The notes beneath the pieces were generated by a model. It was not told where the DNA came from, did not search any database, and saw only the letters and a list, made by a program, of their open reading frames with translations. From Actinophytocola algeriensis (GTDB taxonomy: Bacteria; Actinomycetota; Actinomycetes; Mycobacteriales; Pseudonocardiaceae), in contig NZ_JACHJQ010000002.1 of assembly GCF_014203735.1 (NCBI RefSeq), positions 558,001 through 622,000 on the forward strand: DNA of 64,000 bases. Direction: 5' to 3'. Below are positions 58,642-64,000 of the stretch, in pieces. Both the position numbers and the translations under genes were made by a program. Numbering within the stretch: the first letter of the stretch is position 1; each line of letters begins with the position of its first letter.

Positions 58642-59008
58642 TTGTCCACAGCCACCGTCCCCGCCCGCCCGGGATTGTCGGTACCGCGTGGAAGAATGGA
58701 ACCCGGGGGCCGGAGGCCACACCCTGCGCGGCGGCCCGACCCGCCAAGCCACAAGCGAGCCTCGACGACCGACAGCTGCCACCGCAGTTGTCCACAGCCC
58801 CCGTCGCGACGACCCGGGAATATCGGTACCGCGTGGAAGAATGGAACCCGGGGGCCGGAGGCCAACCACCGCGACGATCCGCCCGGTCAGCCGCAGACGA
58901 GCACACCGACGTCCAACGGATCCACCACGGTTGTCCACAGCCCCCGTCCCGAGCGCCGGGGAATGTCGGTGCACGCTGGAAGAATGGAACCTGGGGGCCG
59001 GAGGCCAC
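58642..59008. repeat. Three tandem copies of a ~145-bp repeat
   Basis: Each unit has TTGTCCACAG (58642, 58788, 58931; spacing 146 and 143) and, 20-25 bases later, a conserved block with TCGGTACCGCGTGGAAGAAT (TCGGTGCACGCTGGAAGAAT in copy 3) followed by GGAACCyGGGGGCCGGAGGC. Between blocks the sequence diverges. TTGTCCACA is the preferred actinomycete DnaA-box sequence. The region fills the 506-bp gap between the small membrane gene and the subtilase; no gene is seen in it. Copies are oriented plus-strand, opposite to both flanking genes. Confidence 0.8.
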
Positions 59009-59075
59009 CCCGAGCAAGCCGGGACAGAGGAGCGCCCCGGTGGCCGTCGACCACCGGGGCGCCTGTCTGTCTACC

Positions 59076-60590
59076 TCAGCGGGTCACCGCGTCCAGGGCG
59101 TCGACGACGCCGAGGCCGTAGAAACCCTTGCCGGTCGGCCCGCCCTGGCAGGTGGCGAGCCAGGCGCCACTGCCGTCCGGGTCGTACACGCCCTGCGGGC
59201 ACGGGAGCCGGTCGGCGCGCAGGCCGAGCGACGCCGCCACCAGGGGCGCCGGCCAGTTGCGGTGGGTGCTGCGGATCAGCGCCACCACACCGGTCGCGTG
59301 CGGTGAGGCCATCGAGGTGCCCTGGGAGTAGCCGTAGCCACCGCCGGGGATCGTCGACAGGATCCGGCCGTTGCGGTCCGGGGTGTCGGCGACCTGACGT
59401 GAGTCACCGCCGGGGGCGGTCACGTCGGACTCGATGACGCCGTAGTTCGAGTAGTACGACTTGCGGTTCTCCGGGCCGATCGCCGAGACACCGACGACGC
59501 CCGGCAGTTCGGCCGGGATGTCCATGCACTCGTTGCCGACGGTCCGCTCGACCGGCGTCCCGTTGTTCGGGCTGCCGGTGTCGGTGATCCGGTGTGACAG
59601 GTCCCAGTTGCTGTTGCCGAGGGCGGCCACGTTCAGCACGTCCCGGCGGTGGGAGTAGTCCACCGCCCGCTGCACGGCCTGGATGACCGCCGCCTGGTCC
59701 TTGTCGGTCTTGCACCACAGGTACCACGGGTCGATGAAGTACGAGTTGTTCGTGACGTCGATGCCCTTTTCGGCCGCCCACACGAACCCGCAGATCGCGT
59801 ACTCCGGGTAGATGTAACCGTCGTCGTCGACGACCTTCACCGACGCCAGCCGCACGTTCGGCGCCACACCCGCGACACCGACACCGTTGCGCGCCGCGGC
59901 GATGGTGCCCGCGACGTGCGTGCCGTGTGAGCTGGTGGTCGGGGCCCACGCGGCCGGGGACGTGTCGGGCACGCCCTCGTTCGTGCAGCCCACCGACGCG
60001 GACGCGTCCACGTTCGGCGCGAGGTCGGGGTGCGCCGCGTCGATGCCGGAGTCGAGCACGCCGACGAGCACCTGGCGGCTACCGCCGGAGATCGCGTTGG
60101 CCTGGTCCGACTTGATCGCCCGCACGCCCCACTGGTTGGCCTCGAGCGGTTCCGGCGTGACCGCGCTCGCCGCGGGAGCCGACTTCGCGGCGGTGGTCGC
60201 CACGGCGTCGATCTTGGCGAGCATGCCCTGCTGTTCCGCCGCACCGGCCGCGCGCGCACCGGCTGCCGCCGCGGCGCCGAGCTCGGCCAGGTTCCTGGAG
60301 GCCCCCGCGGCGACAACGCCCGGCTTATGCCGCACGGTCGACGCGAAGTCCGCGCTGGTCGAGGTCGCGATCACGACCCCGATCTGCGGCCAGCTCTGCA
60401 GTACCTCGCCGCCTGCCGCCCGGATCGACGACTCGGTCTTGCCGAGCGACCCGTGCTGCGGACCGAGCACAACGAAGTGCGCCTCGGCCGCGTCCTGCGC
60501 GACGGCAGGGGTAGCGGTCGCCGCGGTCACGCCGGCAGCGGACACCGCCACCGCCGCCGCGACGAACGCTCGGAAGGTGGTTCTTCGCAC
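59076..60590 (-). CDS. Secreted subtilase (S8 serine protease)
   Basis: 504 residues. Signal peptide (FRAFVAAAVAVSAAGVTAAT), a propeptide-like stretch (about 35-155), then the S8 catalytic domain with all residues present: Asp in VGVLDSGIDAAHPDL (about 178), His in SSHGTHVAGTIAAA (about 221), oxyanion Asn in VLNVAALGNSNWD, Ser in GTSMASPHATGVV (about 423). Extra cysteines suggest disulfides. The GTG at 60590 with GGAGG eight bases upstream is preferred; an ATG at 60605 is also possible. It probably degrades extracellular protein. Stand-alone gene. Confidence 0.88.
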   Translation of the reverse strand: MRRTTFRAFVAAAVAVSAAGVTAATATPAVAQDAAEAHFVVLGPQHGSLGKTESSIRAAGGEVLQSWPQIGVVIATSTSADFASTVRHKPGVVAAGASRNLAELGAAAAAGARAAGAAEQQGMLAKIDAVATTAAKSAPAASAVTPEPLEANQWGVRAIKSDQANAISGGSRQVLVGVLDSGIDAAHPDLAPNVDASASVGCTNEGVPDTSPAAWAPTTSSHGTHVAGTIAAARNGVGVAGVAPNVRLASVKVVDDDGYIYPEYAICGFVWAAEKGIDVTNNSYFIDPWYLWCKTDKDQAAVIQAVQRAVDYSHRRDVLNVAALGNSNWDLSHRITDTGSPNNGTPVERTVGNECMDIPAELPGVVGVSAIGPENRKSYYSNYGVIESDVTAPGGDSRQVADTPDRNGRILSTIPGGGYGYSQGTSMASPHATGVVALIRSTHRNWPAPLVAASLGLRADRLPCPQGVYDPDGSGAWLATCQGGPTGKGFYGLGVVDALDAVTR

Positions 60591-60748
60591 TTGGGATACC
60601 TCCATCTGCCCGCTCCGCCAGGTCCTCGCCGGTCTGGCGAGTCCGTGGAACGGGCCGGATGCACCGAACCATCCGGATCGCCGCAGATCAAGGGCCCGTT
60701 CGGAGGTTCTTTACCGTAATCAGCCGCTTTCACCCAGGTAGGTGCCCT

Positions 60749-60792
60749 GAAGGGCACTTTTGGGACGGTCAACGCCTCGAAAGTGCCCCTTC
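60749..60792. repeat. GGCACTTT-type hairpin
   Basis: GAAGGGCACTTT pairs with AAAGTGCCcCTTC over a 19-base loop (one bulge). The gap 60591-61807 (1,217 bp) holds no gene I can support; it contains this hairpin, the nested repeat at 61004-61134, low-complexity DNA and a terminator. Confidence 0.45.
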
Positions 60793-61003
60793 GAGGCAGG
60801 TGCCGGGAGGCGGGCAGGCCGGGCGGGACGAGGCGGGACGGCGACAGCTCCAGCGGCACTCGGCAGGAAGACGGTCGGTTGAAGACGGTCAAGGCCGAGG
60901 AGGTCGACTTCGCCTCCTAGTGCTGTGTCCACCGACGTTCGCCGGGTCCTGTGGCGGGTCCGGCCAAGCCACGGTGATCGTCGTACCCGGGGGTGGGGCT
61001 GGT

Positions 61004-61134
61004 GTGCTGTGAAAGGCGCGTTCGGGTCATCGCCGGCGTTGTGAAAGGCGCGTTGAGGGCGTTGAGGGCGTTGAGCGCCCTGAAAGCGCCTTTTCACAGC
61101 ACGGCCAACGCCGCGAAAGCGCCTTTCACAGCAC
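61004..61134. repeat. Nested GAAAGGCGC inverted repeats
   Basis: GTGCTGTGAAAGGCGC (61004-61019) has its exact complement at 61119-61134, enclosing further copies (GTGAAAGGCGCG near 61041; GAAAGCGCCTTTTCAC near 61082) and GTTGAGGGC tandem units. The 131-bp block can form several alternative hairpins. The same core appears at 46947-47000 (twice) and in the terminator at 61759-61802, so it is a dispersed family. Confidence 0.6.
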
Positions 61135-61239
61135 TACGGGACGTCGCGAGGGCGCAAGCCCCACACCACACCCGAGACTGCCTGCCATCCCGTCGACCTG
61201 CCCCTCCGGCGAGGAGACCCGTCCGGCGAGGACAAACCA

Positions 61240-61660
61240 CACCGATCAGAACCTCCGACGAGGACACACCCACCAGAGACCAACCCGGCCGAGCCGGGTC
61301 GAACGGGGAGCCGAGTCGAGTCAGGGTGGGACTGGGGGCGGGACTGTCGTGGCGAGCCGGGCTGGGTCGAGCGATGGGGTGGACCGGACCGAACCGGGGG
61401 GTCCGCGACGGGCGGAGCCGGGTCGGGCTGTATGCACAGACCGGGTCGAACAGGTCGGGGCGGACCGGGTCGAACAAGCCAGGGTGGCGGGCCGGGGACG
61501 GGTCGAGGCGTGCCCGGGCGGAGCGGCCGGGGCGAGCGGGCCAAAAGCGGAGCCGGGGCAGGCGGGCCGCGCCGGACCGGGAGCGGACGGAGCGGGCCTG
61601 GGCGGACTGGACTGGGCCGGACCGGGTCCAGGGCGGGGCCGAGCGGGCAGGCTGGGTGGG
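61240..61660. repeat. Low-complexity, strand-asymmetric G-rich tract
   Basis: About 420 bp of imperfect GGACCGGGTCGAAC-like units on the plus strand (GGTCGAACrGG, GGCGGACCGGG, GAGCGGGCC), strongly purine-biased. Long open frames cross it in several phases but their products are repeats of Pro/Arg or Gly/Arg with no start signals, so it is taken as non-coding. Confidence 0.5.
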
Positions 61661-61758
61661 GACGTGGTTGCCGGGAGGTGTAGGTCAGTGCGACTCGGCG
61701 TAGGTGGGCTTGTCGCCGCTCGTTGTGTGGGGGTGTCGGACGATCGCTGCCGGCGGTT

Positions 61759-61802
61759 GTGAAGGCGCGTTCGGGGCCGGACAGTCCCGAACGCGCCTTC
61801 AC
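61759..61802. terminator. Terminator after the large secreted protein
   Basis: GTGAAGGCGCGTTCGGG / CCCGAACGCGCCTTCAC, a 17-bp perfect stem with a 10-base loop, 5 bases beyond the stop at 61808. Confidence 0.85.
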
Positions 61803-61807
61803 GTGCG

Positions 61808-64000
61808 TCAGCGCAGGGCGTATGCGTGGGTGACTGTTTCCGTCACCTTGTTGCCTGCCTTGTCGGTGGCTGTTGCTCGTAGCGAGGCGTAGCCGCCCGG
61901 GGTGCCGCCGCCTGGGATGCGAACCTCGAAACGGTCGCCGTTGTGGGTGACCGTTGCTTTCTTCCAGGTTTGGCCATCGTCGTAGGAGACTTCTACCGTC
62001 AGCGACCTGATCCTGGACGCCTTTGTTCCCGGCTGGGTCGCTACGGTCAGGCCGCCGCGTAACGTGCCTGTGGACGCTCGGTTGTGGGCGTCCAGCGGCA
62101 GGGACCAGCGCACGTCCAGGAACGGCAGTGCGGCCCGCTCCCCCGTGCCCGCGGGCGCGCGGAACGTCCACTCCGCTCTCGTGTGCGTCGACAGTGCTGG
62201 TTCCAGTGACGACGCGGCCGGGCGGTCGGCGTCTGCCACCACCGTGAACGTGCCTGGGCCCGCCGGTAGGTCGAACGTGCCAAGGCCTGCTATGTCGTCT
62301 CGTCTGCCCACCTCGCGGCCGTTCGCCGTGACGACCGTGGTGCCGGTGTTCGTTGTGTCGAACATGCCTGCGTTGGCTGGGTCGTTGTCGGCGAACATCG
62401 GGATCGACAGGGTCAGGCGGTTGTTCTGGCGGTACGCGTACGGAACCGGTTTGCCGTCCTGGCGGCTGGTCGGGGCCGTCGTCAGCTCCGGGCCGAACGG
62501 GGCGCCGAACATCCGGACGTGCTCGCGTTCGCCTCGTTTCACCGTCATCGGGATCGCCACCTCGTTGCCGAAGCCGTAGCCGTCGTCGGTGAAGCCCGCT
62601 GAGCCGAACATGGTCAGCGCGGCGCCTGGCGACACGTAGTCGGTACCCCGGCGGGGCCAGTCGACCTCCACGTCCGCGCCTGCCGTGAAGCCGCCGAACG
62701 ACCAGTTGGCCGGCAGGTAGCGGTACTTCTTCGCGGGCAGGGTGTCGACCAGGTCGCGGTCGATGGCGCCCAGGTTCTTGCGGGCGAACTGGAACCTGTG
62801 GCCGTCGGGGACACGACCGTTCACCTTGTCCGCCAGGAAGTACGACGCCTCCGCGTTCCTCCTGCCCGTCGCCGTGACCGTGACCGGGCCGTCCGCCAGC
62901 CTGGCCGTCATCTCCTGCAGGTCGTCGGCGTTGAACACCATCACGACCGGCAGCGGCAGGTCCGGTGGGTTCGGGTCGCTGTACTGCGGGTTGTAGTTCG
63001 ACAGCACGAGTGTCGCGCCCCGCTCGGCGAGCAGCGCGATGGCGTCCTGCAACTGCTGTTCCGGCGGGTACACCGGGTCGTCCGGGCCGGTCGCGGCGAT
63101 CACCGCGATCTTGCCGCGCACGTCACCGGCCGCATCGATGGCCTCGCGGTCGCCATGGCCGACGTACGCGATCTCACCACTGACCGTGCCGCTCAGGCGT
63201 GGGTAGGGCGCGACATAGGTGTCCTCCACCTCGAACCCGTCCTGCCCGTCGACCGTGATCGTCGCGAACGGCTGGGTCCAGTACCCGAAGTGCACCAGGC
63301 TGACACCGCTCATGCGCGGGCTGCCGATCGAGTACAGCTTCTCGCGCCGGGACACGTTGCTGGTGCGGGCGACGCTCGCACCGGTGCCCGCCACCTCGGA
63401 CAGGACCGCGGTGCCGCCGCCGGACTGCCACCGCGCGTCCGGGTCGTCGACCGCGGCCGTGATCTCCTTGCCGCGCTTGGTGTCCACGACCAGTTCGGTG
63501 TCGTCCGCGACGCGCGTCCCTTCGGCGAACAGGGTGTCGGTCGCGGCCGTGAAGTCCATGGCACGGCCCAGCACCCGGTAGTCGCCCGCCGGCACGGTGA
63601 ACGTGGCGGTCTCGCCGTCGAAGAACACACCGCCCCGCGCCTTGCCGGTCCGCGTGTCCTGCACGACGAGCAGGGACGTCACCGGGGTCACTTCGCGGGG
63701 CTGGACGTTCACCGTCAGCGTGTGCGCGGTCCCCGGGAGGTACGCGGAGACGGGCGTGGTGAGCGTGACGCCGTCCGCGGTGGCGACGAGTGCGCCGCTC
63801 GGCTCCCCCGCCGCCTCGTCCGGCACGCGCAAGGTCACGGTCACCGCGGCGTTCCCGTGTGCCGGGACGGTCACCTCCGGACTGTCCACTGTGAACAGGT
63901 CACTGTCAGTTTCCAGCGACAGGTCAAGCGTCACCGGGGTGTCGCCGTCGTTGACGTAGCCGATCCTGCGCTCGACGGTGTCCGCGTCGCCCGCCCACGT
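61808..64000 (-). CDS. C-terminal part of a large secreted protein, probably an S8 peptidase (cut by the right edge)
   Basis: The frame is open from base 64000 to the stop at 61808, giving 730 residues without the N-terminus; the visible part starts TWAGDADTVERRIGYVNDGD. It has beta-sandwich domains typical of the region after the catalytic domain of long actinomycete subtilases (DLSLETDSDLFTVDSPEVTV), a PA-like domain (DVRGKIAVIAATGPDDPVYP), and a C-terminal Ig-like domain (IRSLTVEVSYDDGQTWKKAT). No transmembrane or sorting signal is visible at the C-terminus. The catalytic domain would lie beyond the window; the S8 assignment is inferred. An internal GTG at 63934 is not the real start. Confidence 0.65.
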   Translation of the reverse strand, partial: TWAGDADTVERRIGYVNDGDTPVTLDLSLETDSDLFTVDSPEVTVPAHGNAAVTVTLRVPDEAAGEPSGALVATADGVTLTTPVSAYLPGTAHTLTVNVQPREVTPVTSLLVVQDTRTGKARGGVFFDGETATFTVPAGDYRVLGRAMDFTAATDTLFAEGTRVADDTELVVDTKRGKEITAAVDDPDARWQSGGGTAVLSEVAGTGASVARTSNVSRREKLYSIGSPRMSGVSLVHFGYWTQPFATITVDGQDGFEVEDTYVAPYPRLSGTVSGEIAYVGHGDREAIDAAGDVRGKIAVIAATGPDDPVYPPEQQLQDAIALLAERGATLVLSNYNPQYSDPNPPDLPLPVVMVFNADDLQEMTARLADGPVTVTATGRRNAEASYFLADKVNGRVPDGHRFQFARKNLGAIDRDLVDTLPAKKYRYLPANWSFGGFTAGADVEVDWPRRGTDYVSPGAALTMFGSAGFTDDGYGFGNEVAIPMTVKRGEREHVRMFGAPFGPELTTAPTSRQDGKPVPYAYRQNNRLTLSIPMFADNDPANAGMFDTTNTGTTVVTANGREVGRRDDIAGLGTFDLPAGPGTFTVVADADRPAASSLEPALSTHTRAEWTFRAPAGTGERAALPFLDVRWSLPLDAHNRASTGTLRGGLTVATQPGTKASRIRSLTVEVSYDDGQTWKKATVTHNGDRFEVRIPGGGTPGGYASLRATATDKAGNKVTETVTHAYALR

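Noticed and set aside
58642-59008. CRISPR array
   Set aside because: Only three units, about 145 bp apart, with repeats too long and spacers too variable in length; no cas genes.
58642-59008. Chromosomal origin of replication
   Set aside because: Three DnaA-like boxes only, no AT-rich unwinding region and none of the usual neighbouring genes (dnaA, dnaN, recF, gyrB).
60916-60930. Possible IS end (CTAGTGCTGTGTCC)
   Set aside because: It resembles a terminal repeat but no inverted partner or target duplication was found within the window.
61134-62171. Minus-strand frame rich in Pro/Arg across the low-complexity tract
   Set aside because: Repetitive composition, overlap with the terminator and with the large secreted protein, no ribosome-binding site.
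1-64000. tRNA, rRNA, riboswitch or prophage
   Set aside because: No tRNA-like cloverleaf, rRNA segment, known riboswitch core, integrase or phage structural gene was noticed on reading; small RNAs cannot be excluded without computation.

Overview
The window is very GC-rich DNA with dense, overlapping genes, GTG/TTG starts, probable leaderless transcripts and strong G/C hairpin terminators. Family content (XRE/DUF397 pair, type VII secretion-type small proteins, streptophobe membrane protein, an Rv2047c-like fusion, many secreted hydrolases) points to a filamentous actinomycete, most likely of the Pseudonocardiaceae (Lentzea/Saccharothrix-like). That placement is inference; there is no rRNA or other marker. 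No tRNA, rRNA, CRISPR array, prophage or complete IS was seen.

1-14.3 kb is an arabinan/arabinofuranose utilisation locus. It holds ribulokinase araB (cut by the left edge), a LacI regulator, two GH43 enzymes, a GH51 arabinofuranosidase, and a divergent four-gene furanose-type ABC importer (ytfQ/ytfR/ytfT/yjfF-like). A 12-bp LacI-like operator recurs at araB and at both divergent promoters in 9521-9730, so secreted enzymes, uptake and kinase look co-regulated. A sigma-factor/MFS-exporter pair (893-3296) sits inside the locus.

14.4-20.9 kb has two small membrane/secreted proteins, then a five-gene branched-chain-type (HAAT) ABC importer and a 3-hydroxybutyrate dehydrogenase. 21.0-24.8 kb has three tandem alpha/beta-hydrolases and a P-loop protein without a normal start codon. 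24.8-30.2 kb has ilvA and hrpB with start codons 15 bp apart, a membrane protein, a TetR regulator and a VOC protein. 30.2-34.7 kb has a polar amino-acid importer without its ATPase, coupled to an asparaginase, facing a ROK regulator.

34.7-40.4 kb has a nitroreductase operon with a 54-codon gene, an ABC-F ATPase behind a terminator-like leader, a C39-like peptidase facing a small metalloprotease, a cupin and an IclR regulator. 40.6-45.2 kb is an accessory block: a YbaB-EspC-WXG100-toxin-candidate immunity cassette of type VII character facing an XRE/DUF397 pair and two small unknown genes.

45.2-50 kb is a five-gene overlapping operon: ABC ATPase, ABC permease, streptophobe protein, response regulator, histidine kinase. 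A 160-bp MITE-like element lies at its end and supplies the last codons of the kinase. 50.1-58.6 kb has small membrane proteins, an SDR/PEP-utilising fusion with an altered catalytic histidine, a PhoX-like protein, a SulP/carbonic-anhydrase fusion and a small membrane protein. 58.6-64 kb has a triplicated ~145-bp repeat, a secreted subtilase, 1.2 kb of repeat-rich non-coding DNA, and the C-terminal part of a large secreted protein cut by the right edge.
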